The position numbers were made by a program, and so were the translations under genes. A DNA stretch of 15,054 nt from Kmv34 sp964524965 (GTDB lineage: Bacteria > Aerophobota > Aerophobia > Aerophobales > B3-G15), in the NCBI GenBank assembly GCA_964524965.1, contig CAZGDY010000033.1, forward strand, positions 1 through 15,054, read 5' to 3'. The stretch's first letter is position 1. Each line of letters opens with the position of its first letter. Positions 1 through 6,846 of the stretch are shown here, piece after piece. Below the pieces are notes generated by a model. That model did not search any database and was not told where the DNA came from. It saw nothing but the letters and a program-made list of their open reading frames with translations.

Positions 1-65
1 CAGTCGGTTAGAGCACACGGCTCATACCCGTGGAGTCCGGGGTTCGAATCCCTGCGCCGCTACCA
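1..65 (+). tRNA. tRNA-Met (CAT anticodon), 5' end cut off by the window
   Basis: The window opens at about tRNA base 13, so the 5' acceptor strand and most of the first D-stem strand are missing. What remains folds well: the anticodon stem CACGG/CCGTG (16-20/28-32) encloses loop CTCATAC with anticodon CAT at 23-25. It is followed by a 5-nt variable loop, a T arm with TTCGAAT, the 3' acceptor strand CGCCGCT, discriminator A and an encoded CCA at 63-65. The inferred base pair 11-24 (C-G) and the anticodon stem, which lacks the GGG/CCC run of initiators, favour an elongator tRNA. A CAT tRNA could also be the lysidine-modified tRNA-Ile2, which cannot be excluded without the missing bases. Confidence 0.93.
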
Positions 66-86
66 GTTTGGAGTACAGAGAAACGG

Positions 87-632
87 TTATTTTTTTTCTT
101 TGTAGCGCTTTACCGTAAATCGTTGAATGGTCAATTTATTAGTAGGAATATCGAAAAGACCCGCCTTTTGTTTGGCTATTTCTACCTGATACTTTATTGT
201 ATCTACTTCTTTTAAATTAGGCAGAAGAAGTCCTCTTTGTCCTCCTCTACTTACTATTATGCCGTATTTTTTGGGGTTTAATTCTTCTAAGCTACTGATT
301 TTTTTTGGCTGGCTAAGTATATCTACGGATATATCAATTTCTTTTAATTCCTGTTTCTCTACAGGGAGAAAGCGAGGGTCTTTAGTTGCTGCGCTTATGG
401 CGTTATTAATTATTTCGTGAGTGATATTAGATTGAGTAGGGAGGAATGTTCCTATGCATCCTCGGAGTTTACCTTTTTTATGCAAAGAGACAAATACTCC
501 TGCTTTCTTTTTAAATATGTCTGGGGTCCAAGCAGGAAGATTGATTTTCTTTTTCTCTTGCAGGTATTCCTCTAATGTTTTTCGTGCTAGCTGTACAGGA
601 AAATCTTTTTCCTCTTCTTTTTTTTTGTCCAA
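87..632 (-). CDS. AMMECR1 domain protein (AmmeMemoRadiSam system protein A type)
   Basis: This 181-residue protein consists of a single AMMECR1 domain. The family hallmark LRGCIG lies at residues 56-61, followed by DPRFLP (85-90) and GLLLPN (134-139), all typical of the family in bacteria, archaea and eukaryotes. Biochemical function is not established; in prokaryotes the gene often sits with Memo and radical-SAM genes, but neither partner is visible here. The start is TTG at 632, with an AAGGAG Shine-Dalgarno at 640-645 seven bases upstream. The first ten residues are strongly charged and may be a disordered lead. The gene follows fmt in the same direction after about 85 bases, so it may be read from the same transcript, and it runs convergently towards the tRNA at the left edge. 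The family is secure; the role is unknown. Confidence 0.92.
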   Translation of the reverse strand: MDKKKEEEKDFPVQLARKTLEEYLQEKKKINLPAWTPDIFKKKAGVFVSLHKKGKLRGCIGTFLPTQSNITHEIINNAISAATKDPRFLPVEKQELKEIDISVDILSQPKKISSLEELNPKKYGIIVSRGGQRGLLLPNLKEVDTIKYQVEIAKQKAGLFDIPTNKLTIQRFTVKRYKEKK

Positions 633-716
633 CTTTTTTCTCCTTTGGAAAATAGCGAGGGAGAGGGCAGTGAATAAATTTTTAAAAACTTCTTGGAAAT
701 TTTATGGTTTTCATTT

Positions 717-1682
717 TTATACCCCCAAAAGAAAACCTTTTTTGATGTGATAACCTTTTATAAAATCATAAGCGCTGATTTTTGTTTTGCCAGGTAGTTG
801 AATCTCTTCGATTAACAGGTTCTCTTTTTCTGTTTGAACTATAAATCCCTTTTCTTTTTGAATTTTTATAATAGTTCCCGGAAAAGTTTTTTTTCGATTA
901 AGAGTTTCTTTCCAGACGCTCGTTTTCCAGATTTTAATTGTAGAAGGGCTTTCTTTCTTTAAAAATGTAGTGAAGGCTCTGGGGGAGGGATTTAACCCTC
1001 TTACCAAATTATGTATTTCTTGAGCGGATGTTTTCCAATTAATCTTGCTCGTATCGCTAGTTATTTTAGGAGCAAAACTTATTTTACCTTTTTGAGGTTT
1101 TAGCTTAAAATTATTTTCTTTAATTAAATGAATAGCCTCAATTAGAATTTCAGCTCCTTGTTGAGATAATCTTTTACTTAGAGTTCCGTAGGTATCTTTT
1201 AAATTTATAAAAACCTTACTTTGCAGGATAATTTCTCCCGTATCAATTGTTTCTCTTACTCTTTGAATAGTAATCCCAGTTTGTTCTTCACCTTTGATTA
1301 ATACCCAGCGTATTGGAGCTGGTCCCCTGTATTTTGGTAGCAGCGAAGGATGAAGATTAATGGAGAAAACTCGAGGAATATCCAGGACTATCTTAGGAAG
1401 TATTCTTCCAAATGCTACTATTACTAGTAAATCCGGTTGAAGAGAGCTAATTTTTTTTAAGAAGGCAGGATTCTCAAGATTTTTTGGTTGATAGACAGGG
1501 ATACCCTTTCTTTCTCCCATTAATTTCACTGCCGGAGGAAAAAGTTTTTTACCTCTTCCAGCTGGCTTATCAGGTTGTGTAATTATCGCGACTAATTTTT
1601 CATTATCTGCAACTTTTTTTAGGGAAGGACAGGCAAACTCAGGAGTTCCGGCAAACACAATAGAAAGTTTTCTTTTGTTCAA
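717..1682 (-). CDS. fmt: Methionyl-tRNA formyltransferase
   Basis: Fmt transfers a formyl group from 10-formyl-tetrahydrofolate to Met-tRNA(fMet) in the cytoplasm, preparing the initiator for translation. At 321 residues it has the usual length. The N-terminal formyltransferase fold shows FAGTPEFA near residue 10 and TQPDKPAGRGKK from residue 35. The catalytic stretch INLHPSLLPKYRG gives Asn109 and His111, and IDTGE supplies Asp147; these match the catalytic Asn-His-Asp of the E. coli enzyme. The C-terminal tRNA-binding domain follows from about residue 205. The start is TTG at 1682 with AAGGAG at 1689-1694 six bases upstream. That Shine-Dalgarno lies inside the 3' arm of the long stem described under 1682-1849, so initiation may be controlled by RNA structure. 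The common partner def (deformylase) is not adjacent. Upstream is rpsU, downstream the AMMECR1 gene. Confidence 0.97.
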   Translation of the reverse strand: MNKRKLSIVFAGTPEFACPSLKKVADNEKLVAIITQPDKPAGRGKKLFPPAVKLMGERKGIPVYQPKNLENPAFLKKISSLQPDLLVIVAFGRILPKIVLDIPRVFSINLHPSLLPKYRGPAPIRWVLIKGEEQTGITIQRVRETIDTGEIILQSKVFINLKDTYGTLSKRLSQQGAEILIEAIHLIKENNFKLKPQKGKISFAPKITSDTSKINWKTSAQEIHNLVRGLNPSPRAFTTFLKKESPSTIKIWKTSVWKETLNRKKTFPGTIIKIQKEKGFIVQTEKENLLIEEIQLPGKTKISAYDFIKGYHIKKGFLLGV

Positions 1683-1849
1683 ACCCTGCTCCTTAAGAGA
1701 GGAAAAAACCTTTGAGTCTTTCTCTAATGGAGGAATCCTCCCGAATACTTTTTAGCCTTTTTTTGAAGAGCTTTTGCCATACCCGAAGTTAGATTCCCGA
1801 GATTGACGTGTTGGCTCAAAGGTTTTCTGATGTCCGAAGAAGCAGGGTT
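1682..1849 (-). ncRNA. Rod-shaped structured RNA between rpsU and fmt; 6S-like candidate or fmt leader
   Basis: On the minus strand AACCCTGCTTCTT (1849-1837) pairs over 13 bp with AAGGAGCAGGGTT (1694-1682). A symmetrical 10x10 weakly paired loop follows, then AAAACCTTTGAG (1826-1815) pairs over 12 bp with CTCAAAGGTTTT (1716-1705). Inside lies a large bubble with a small hairpin, GGAGG-ATT-CCTCC (1741-1729), on its 3' side, and a weaker A-rich apical stem. Closing stem, central bubble with a 3'-side hairpin, and terminal stem in about 170 nt is the architecture of 6S RNA, which binds RNA polymerase. The 3' arm also contains the fmt Shine-Dalgarno and touches its TTG start, so a cis-regulatory leader is the main alternative. 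A U-G pair (1840-1691) forms only in the minus-strand transcript. The structure is seen directly; the identity is inference. Confidence 0.5.
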
Positions 1850-2057
1850 AATAGCTATTAAACCTTTGTACTTTTCGCATTTTTCTTCTTTGTCTTCGGA
1901 TAGCTTTTAGCTTTTTTTTTCTTTTTCTCTCCGTTGGTTTTTCGTACTCTTGGTGTCTTTTTATTTCTGAGGTTAACCCTGATTGCTGGCATTCTATTTT
2001 AAATCTCTTTAAAGCTTGAGAGAATGAATTATAATTATCTACTTTAATGTCAACCAA
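1848..2057 (-). CDS. rpsU: 30S ribosomal protein S21
   Basis: This 69-residue protein matches bacterial S21 in length and character: an acidic-to-neutral N-terminal part ending in ALKRFK, then a very basic C-terminal half rich in Arg and Lys (RKRKKKLKAIRRQRRK and onward). S21 is a late-assembling protein of the small subunit platform, near the anti-Shine-Dalgarno end of 16S rRNA, and helps initiation. The start is TTG at 2057, chosen because an excellent AAGGAGGTG lies at 2065-2073 about seven bases upstream. The gene appears to have its own promoter in the 60 bases after pnp. Its stop codon overlaps the first base of the structured RNA that leads into fmt. Confidence 0.95.
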   Translation of the reverse strand: MVDIKVDNYNSFSQALKRFKIECQQSGLTSEIKRHQEYEKPTERKRKKKLKAIRRQRRKMRKVQRFNSY

Positions 2058-2088
2058 AGTTTTACACCTCCTTGAGAATGCTTATTTA

Positions 2089-2121
2089 ATTATAGTTTAA
2101 TAAATTTTTTTCTGCAGTCAA
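2089..2121 (-). promoter_or_regulatory. Possible rpsU promoter
   Basis: On the minus strand a perfect -10 hexamer TATAAT lies at 2094-2089, about 30 bases before the rpsU start codon. The best -35 match, TTGACT at 2121-2116, is 21 bases away, which is longer than usual and overlaps the end of pnp. The -10 is convincing but the -35 is not, so the promoter is weakly supported. Confidence 0.3.
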
Positions 2122-4256
2122 CTGTCTTCTTTGTCAGCTCTTTTTTTACTTAAGTTTATTCGTCCCATTTCGTCAATTCCTATTAATTTAACCAGAATCT
2201 CATCTCCAAGATTTACCACCTCTGAAGTACTTTTAACAAATTTATCACTAAGCTCTGATATATGGACCAGACCTTCTTTACCGGGAGATATTTCTACAAA
2301 GGCTCCAAAGTTTGTTACTCTTTTTACCTTTCCTCGATAGACTTTTCCTACTTTTAACCCTTTTACAATATCTTTGATTACCTGAAAAGCGTTACTTGTA
2401 GCTTCTTCGCTCATAGAGGAAACGGTAACTTTTCCTTCTGTGTCATTTACGTCAATCTTTGCTCCCGTTTCCTGAATTATTTTTTTTATTACTCTTCCTC
2501 CCGGGCCGATAACATCGGGTATTTTTTCCATAGGAATTGCAATAGTAGCTATTCTGGGGGCGTGTTTGGGAAGAGTTTCCCGGGGTTTTTCAATAATTTC
2601 ATTCATCTTTTCTAAAATGACCCCTCGTGCTAATTTTGCTCTGTTTAAAGTCTCTTCCAGGGTCTCAAAGCTTACTTTATCAATTTTTATGTCTAATTGC
2701 AGAGCAGTTACGGCATCTTTAGTACCAGCAACTTTAAAATCCATATCTCCCAAATGATCTTCTATACCCAGGATATCGGTCAATAAGACACTTTTTCCAT
2801 CTTCTTCTACAAGTCCCATTGCAATGCCTGCTACAGCTTCGGAAATAGGAACACCGGTATCCATTAAAGCTAAACTTCCTCCGCAGACAGAGGCCATAGA
2901 AGATGAGCCATTAGATGAAAGAGTATCAGATACCAATCTTATGGTGTAGGGAAAAGTATCATTATCAGGTAATACAGCTGCCAGTGCTCTTTCGGCCAGG
3001 CAACCATGGCCAATTTCTCTTCTTCCTGGGCCCCTCAAAAAACGAGCTTCTCCGGTAGAAAAAGGAAGAAAGTTGTAATGAAACATAAATTTTTTGGTCA
3101 TTCTTTCTTCTCTTTTGAGTCCATCTATAATCTGTTCATCAGATGATGTTCCAAGAGTGGTAACTACTAGAGACTGAGTCTCTCCTCTAGTAAAAATACT
3201 GGATCCATGGACTCTGGGAAGAATTCCAATTTCGCAGTTTATATCTCTTATTTCATCTATTTTTCTTCCATCCCATCTTTTGCTTTCCTGGGTGATCAGT
3301 TCCCTGAGTTTTTTCTTTTTTAAATCATCCAAAACAGATAAAAGATCACTTTCCTTTTCCGGGTATTTATCCAAAAAATTTTGTAGTAGCTTTTCCTTTA
3401 CTTCTTCCAGGTATTCATTTTTTTCTGTTTTATCCCATTCTGCTTCAATAGCTTCAATTTGGGGAGTCAGAAATTTAACCGTCTCTTCCTCTAACTCCTC
3501 GTCAATTTGGTATAGGGGCGTACTTGTTTTTACCTCTTCACAAGAAGAAATAAATTCTTCTCCAATTTCAATTATTTTTTTAATTGCCAGGTGTGCTGTT
3601 TTTAAAGCTTCCAGAACGATAGGTTCCTGAATCTTTTGAGTTTGGCCTTCGGCCATAGTTATGCCGTCTTTGTTTCCAGCAACTACAAGGTCCAGATCAC
3701 TTTCCTCAATTTGTTCATCGGTAGGGTTAATTATGAAGTTTTCCTCCACCCTAATTACTCTTACTCCAGCTACCAATTTAGCTATATTTTTATCAGATAA
3801 GGCTAAGGCTAAGCTTGCTCCCGTTATCCCCATAATGGGTGGTTGGTTAGTTTCACCAGCTGAGAGGACTGTGGCTATTATCTGGGTTTCGTTTTTAAAA
3901 CCTTTGGGAAATAAAGGGCGTATTGATCTGTCTATGAGTCTACAAGAAAGAATCTCTTCTTCAGAAGGTTTTCCTTCTCTTTTAAAAAATCCACCTGGTA
4001 TTTTACCAGCGGCATAAGCTTTTTCTCTATAATCTACAGTAAGAGGAACAAAATCTATTCCTTCTTTTACGTCTTTCGAAATTACTGCTGTTACCAGTAC
4101 TATATTTTCTCCATACTGAATCCATACTGCTCCGAAACTTCTTTTTGCTACTTTTTTNNNNNNNNNNTGCATTGTTTAATCTTTTAATAATATTACGACT
4201 TTTTTGTTTTCTATAATTAATTTTTGCTCAGCAATTTCACTTTCTATCCTATACAT
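2118..4256 (-). CDS. pnp: Polyribonucleotide nucleotidyltransferase (PNPase), N-terminus interrupted by an assembly gap
   Basis: PNPase degrades RNA 3'-to-5' by phosphorolysis and is a core part of bacterial RNA decay. Visible in order are the first RNase PH domain (starting KKVAKRSFGAVW), the alpha-helical linker, the second RNase PH domain with EDHLGDMDFKVAG (metal-binding aspartates), a KH domain with VIGPGGRVIKK, and a C-terminal S1 domain with GKVKRVTNFGAFVE and GLVHISEL. Ten Ns at 4158-4167 break the reading frame. An apparent ATG at 4172 lies on the contig tail and is not the real start. The true one is ATG at 4256, just after the rpsO stop and a GAGG site; it reads MYRIESEIAEQKLIIEN and then KKV, which is how PNPase begins. 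Joined at the shared AAAAAAGT, the protein would be about 696 residues, the normal size. rpsO-pnp is a classical operon pair. Confidence 0.93.
4150..4199. other. Assembly gap (Ns at 4158-4167) with a probably spurious contig end inside pnp
   Basis: Ten Ns separate two contigs. Read on the minus strand, both sides carry AAAAAAGT (4205-4198 and 4157-4150). In the first copy the sequence then leaves the PNPase frame for about 30 bases, reaching a stop codon; in the second it continues as PNPase. The simplest explanation is that the contigs overlap at these eight bases and the bases at 4168-4197 are an erroneous contig end. The N count is then a placeholder, not a measured distance. Confidence 0.85.
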
Positions 4257-4257
4257 A

Positions 4258-4527
4258 TCATCCTCTTAAATTAAGTTTTTTAACTAATCCTTCGTAACTC
4301 TCAAAATTTGTTCTTTTTAGATAACGTAATAGTTTTTTTCTTTTTGCTACCATCTTATAAAGCCCTTTTTTTGAGCCGTGATCCTTTTTGTTTTCTTTCA
4401 GATGTTCGGTCATATTGCTTATCCTCTTAGAAAGAGTAGCAATTTGAATTTCTGCGGAGCCTGTATCTTGCGAGTGTTTCTCAAATTCTTGTTTTATTTC
4501 TTCCTTTCCTTCTTTAGTTATACTCAC
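4258..4527 (-). CDS. rpsO: 30S ribosomal protein S15
   Basis: At 89 residues this is a full-length S15, the four-helix protein that binds 16S rRNA early in platform assembly and bridges to the large subunit. The sequence has the family pattern: TGSAEIQIATLSKRI near residue 22, LKENKKDHGSKKGL in the middle, and KRKKLLRYLK before the C-terminal LNLRG. The start is GTG at 4527, with AGGAG about eight bases upstream. The TGA stop is one base from the true pnp start, so the two genes are translationally close, as in most bacteria. A clear promoter lies just upstream. In several bacteria S15 represses its own mRNA; no leader structure that would show this is evident here. Confidence 0.97.
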   Translation of the reverse strand: MSITKEGKEEIKQEFEKHSQDTGSAEIQIATLSKRISNMTEHLKENKKDHGSKKGLYKMVAKRKKLLRYLKRTNFESYEGLVKKLNLRG

Positions 4528-4549
4528 CTACTTTGCTCCTTTTTTGGAT

Positions 4550-4577
4550 ATAATAGCACATTTTATCCAACTGTAAA
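4550..4577 (-). promoter_or_regulatory. rpsO-pnp promoter (sigma70 type)
   Basis: On the minus strand TTTACA (-35, 4577-4572) and TATTAT (-10, 4555-4550) are separated by 16 bases. A TG one base before the -10 hexamer adds an extended -10 element. Transcription would start near 4543, giving rpsO a very short leader with its Shine-Dalgarno. This suggests rpsO-pnp is transcribed apart from the pseudopilin genes upstream. Confidence 0.65.
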
Positions 4578-4608
4578 GTAGTTTTTTAATTTTTTAATGT
4601 CCAGAAGG

Positions 4609-5202
4609 TTATTTGGTGGGGATATTCACTGTTGTGGAGAAAGTTATCGGCGGTTCGTTTTTTCCTCTTACTACAATCTCTACCCATACTACCTGAGGTA
4701 GACCGCTGAAAAATTTTATATCTTTGTCTTTTTTGGAATCCCATTTAGATTGCCATTTTTTCCCATCATAATAAGAAAAAGTTAAATTGTTTATACCAGA
4801 GGCTAAAACAGTAACAGCTCCAGGATTCAAAGGATTATCAAAATTACTTTTTACTTTTCTTATTAATTGAGAATCTTGAAGCTGGTATTGGATCTGTTTT
4901 AAGTCGTATTCACCTTTTTGGTAAGGGATATTGGAGGAGCAGATAAACGAGATTTCATTTTCCTGACCTCTAAAAAAGAGAGAAGAATTACTGGAGCTTA
5001 TAAAAGAGCTTTTTAATTCCTTAATTAGTGCATCCAAGCATCCTCTGATTTTTTGGTATTGCTCTAAGCGAGTGTTTTCTTTCTCCCAGGCAAAATGAGT
5101 TTTATCAAATACAATATATAATCCAAGGATTAGAAAGGATAAAATGCAGGTAGCAGCCAGAACTTCTAATAAAGTGAAAGCTAATATTTTTTTATTATTC
5201 AT
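4609..5202 (-). CDS. gspJ: Type II secretion minor pseudopilin, GspJ-like
   Basis: This 197-residue protein begins with a class III prepilin signal: a short basic lead (MNNKKILA), then FTLLEV with the conserved Glu at +5, then a hydrophobic helix to about residue 28. The residue before the cleavage point is Ala instead of the usual Gly, which prepilin peptidases can accept. After the helix come a helical stretch and a beta-rich C-terminal domain, as in GspJ, a minor pseudopilin of the tip complex. The assignment to J rests on length, its position last in a G-H-I-J order and features such as LTFSYYDGKKWQ. The start is ATG at 5202, two bases after the gspI stop with only a weak ribosome site, suggesting translational coupling. 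No GspC-F, K or secretin gene is in the window. Confidence 0.82.
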   Translation of the reverse strand: MNNKKILAFTLLEVLAATCILSFLILGLYIVFDKTHFAWEKENTRLEQYQKIRGCLDALIKELKSSFISSSNSSLFFRGQENEISFICSSNIPYQKGEYDLKQIQYQLQDSQLIRKVKSNFDNPLNPGAVTVLASGINNLTFSYYDGKKWQSKWDSKKDKDIKFFSGLPQVVWVEIVVRGKNEPPITFSTTVNIPTK

Positions 5203-5204
5203 AT

Positions 5205-5621
5205 TTATTCCCGGTTAGCAAGGTAAGTTACTATTTCTATTTCTAAAGGAAAACCTTCTTTTTCAGTTTTACCATGTACTTTAACTTTGATTTTTTTTAA
5301 ATTGGGAGTTTCTGTTTGCCACCATTCTATTTGCCAGTTGAAGGGAGGATACTTTGCAAATTTTCCAGATTCTTTTCCGTAACCAGGTGATATTTCAGGA
5401 TATTTTTTTTCTAACAGTTGGTATCCATCGTTTTTAATCTTTTCTACCAGATCTTGAGTCAACACGCTCATTATAGAATAGGTTTCCGCTTTGCGTTTTG
5501 CTTCAAACCCATAAGGGAAAATTCTACTCAGAGTTAAAAGTCCTAAGGATAAAATACTGGCAACGATGATTATCTCTATCAGGGTGAATCCTTTAGAGTT
5601 TGAGAAAAGTATCTTTTTTAT
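5205..5621 (-). CDS. gspI: Type II secretion minor pseudopilin, GspI-like, with apparent AUA start codon
   Basis: The frame codes for 138 residues. The N-terminus is a clear prepilin signal: KKILFSNSKG, cleavage, then FTLIEIII with Glu at +5 and a hydrophobic helix, then FPYGFEAKRKAE and a small beta-rich domain. The first ATG in frame is at 5471, fifty codons downstream, and would remove the whole pilin signal, so it cannot be the start. An in-frame TAA at 5624-5622 is followed at once by ATA (5621-5619), eight bases after AAAGGAG. No ATG, GTG or TTG lies in between. Either AUA initiates, or a base error hides a normal start. The length fits GspI (about 120-140), a core tip-complex pseudopilin. 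The gene lies between gspH, whose stop overlaps its ribosome site, and gspJ. Confidence 0.82.
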   Translation of the reverse strand: MKKILFSNSKGFTLIEIIIVASILSLGLLTLSRIFPYGFEAKRKAETYSIMSVLTQDLVEKIKNDGYQLLEKKYPEISPGYGKESGKFAKYPPFNWQIEWWQTETPNLKKIKVKVHGKTEKEGFPLEIEIVTYLANRE

Positions 5622-5629
5622 TTATTTTT

Positions 5630-5636
5630 CTCCTTT
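5630..5636 (-). promoter_or_regulatory. Ribosome binding site that sets the unusual gspI start
   Basis: AAAGGAG (minus strand, 5636-5630) overlaps the gspH stop codon TAA. Eight bases separate it from ATA at 5621, an ideal distance. No canonical start codon occupies that distance in the pilin frame. Confidence 0.7.
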
Positions 5637-6138
5637 AATGCTTTTCTGGATAGATATTTACAACTCCGGTGCTAGGGGTAATAGTAATTGTGTACCATTT
5701 TTTATTTCCGCCATCTTGGAGATAGATGGATCCTCCCTCAGCTGTTCCCTGGGGATAGAAAAAGAAGGCATTATCCTGGATGCCTGCCTCTACCAGTCCA
5801 TTTTTTTCTCCCCATTTACCTAATTCGGGATTGGCAAAATTAATTCCTTCCTTTAAATAATTTACCCCTTCTACTTTCATGTTTTCTATATCTTCAATCC
5901 AGTATTTTTTCTTTTGGGGGTGGAATGTTACTCTGTGCGGTTTTCTTTTAGTTATGGCAAGACGTCTTGCCCATATCAGGGTGCTGGTTATCTCTTGAGC
6001 TGATGCTTTTAAGAGAGTTCCCGAGAAGTGGTTTTTAAAATATAAAGAGCTCATTACCGTAACAGACAAGATTATACCTATTACCACAATAAGTTCTAAA
6101 AGAGAAAAACCAGAGGAATTACCAGTTGTTGATATCAT
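5635..6138 (-). CDS. gspH: Type II secretion minor pseudopilin, GspH/FimT-like
   Basis: From ATG at 6138 this is a 167-residue protein; TTG at 6144 would add two residues and is possible, as neither has a good Shine-Dalgarno. The prepilin signal is TGNSSG followed by FSLLELIVV, with Glu at +5 and a hydrophobic helix. Next comes AQEITSTLIWARRLAITKRKPHRVTF, broken here only by convention: the stretch from SAQEI to the paired Arg residues is the part most typical of GspH/FimT, which has a helix and then beta strands. The C-terminal part contains FYPQGTAEGGSIYL and ends in TGVVNIYPE, again as in GspH. The gene overlaps the end of gspG by about 20 bases and its stop overlaps the gspI ribosome site, so the four pseudopilins form one tightly coupled operon. 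Confidence 0.83.
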   Translation of the reverse strand: MISTTGNSSGFSLLELIVVIGIILSVTVMSSLYFKNHFSGTLLKASAQEITSTLIWARRLAITKRKPHRVTFHPQKKKYWIEDIENMKVEGVNYLKEGINFANPELGKWGEKNGLVEAGIQDNAFFFYPQGTAEGGSIYLQDGGNKKWYTITITPSTGVVNIYPEKH

Positions 6139-6742
6139 CCTCAAGATATTTGTTTTTATCTTTATTTAAGTTAATTTCATCTATTAATCCATCTCCATCA
6201 TCATCCATACCGTTCTGACAATAATTTCCATCCTTAAATTCGTTAGCTTCCTTTTCGTCGGTTCCAGTTTTTCCATCGGGACCCTTGGAGTAAATATCGA
6301 AGCTTGTAGTGTTGTGAAAGGGTGGAAAGGTAAAGGGGTCGTTGTCAAGATTAGCCCGGTAGATGTACGTGTGTTTCTGATTGTTTTTTCCTTTATGCCA
6401 GGGATCTACCAGTTCTCCAGCCGAGTTAACTTCGTTATCCCTGAACTCAAGATAAGGGCCTTTCCATCCCGGAATGTCTCTAACAGGATCATCCTTATCA
6501 GGGTCCAGTGCCTGGAGGAGTGAAACTGATCCTTCCAGGTCAGAAGGATACGTTCCCGTATCGATTCTATACATGGATATAGCTAACTCTAATTTACCAA
6601 TAAAAGTCTTTGTTTCCGATCTTTTTGCCCGATTAACTGCTTTAATGAGATTAGTAGTTATAATTGTTGTTAATACGCCTATTATTGCAATGACTATAAG
6701 TAGTTCTACGAGCGTAAAGCCTTTTAATTTATCTGATTTCAT
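6119..6742 (-). CDS. gspG: Type II secretion major pseudopilin GspG with an inserted Asp-rich loop
   Basis: GspG is the main subunit of the periplasmic pseudopilus that drives type II secretion. The prepilin signal is KLKG, cleavage after Gly8, then FTLVELLIVIAIIGVL with Glu13 at +5. The helix continues to KAVNRAKRSETK, followed by YRIDTGTYPSDLEG and GWKGPYLEF (92-100), typical of GspG. At 207 residues it is longer than the usual 135-150. The extra length lies in the C-terminal calcium segment: FDIYSKGPDGKTGTDE (148-163) and the canonical end EDDINNW (201-207) are kept, but about 37 residues are inserted between them, including CQNGMDDDGDGLIDE, an Asp-rich Ca-loop motif. The start is ATG at 6742 with only a weak GGA upstream. 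A TATAAA at 6776-6771 may be part of an operon promoter but has no good -35. Confidence 0.92.
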   Translation of the reverse strand: MKSDKLKGFTLVELLIVIAIIGVLTTIITTNLIKAVNRAKRSETKTFIGKLELAISMYRIDTGTYPSDLEGSVSLLQALDPDKDDPVRDIPGWKGPYLEFRDNEVNSAGELVDPWHKGKNNQKHTYIYRANLDNDPFTFPPFHNTTSFDIYSKGPDGKTGTDEKEANEFKDGNYCQNGMDDDGDGLIDEINLNKDKNKYLEDDINNW

Positions 6743-6846
6743 ACATCCAGGTATTTAAGTTATTAATTTATTTATACAATCTTTTTTTATTTAGAGATAA
6801 GATGATTCCTTGCTTTAAATAAAGTTTAGTTAAATTTAATCTTATT

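Noticed and set aside
66..98. A possible terminator after tRNA-Met (T run at 91-98)
   Set aside because: No stem of more than four pairs precedes the T run, which also codes for the Lys-rich end of the AMMECR1 protein.
30..215. An open frame starting inside the partial tRNA-Met
   Set aside because: It reads through the tRNA and is antisense to the end of the AMMECR1 gene.
1683..1847. A THF, SAM or T-box riboswitch in front of fmt
   Set aside because: None of the conserved core sequences of these classes is visible; the layout is a two-strand rod with a bubble.
3169..3183. A 15-base near-perfect palindrome (AGAGACT-G-AGTCTCT) inside pnp
   Set aside because: It encodes the conserved TRGETQSL region of PNPase, so the symmetry is best taken as chance.
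6743..6846. A terminator or strong promoter between the M20 peptidase and gspG
   Set aside because: Only AT-rich short symmetries and a TATAAA without a usable -35 are present.
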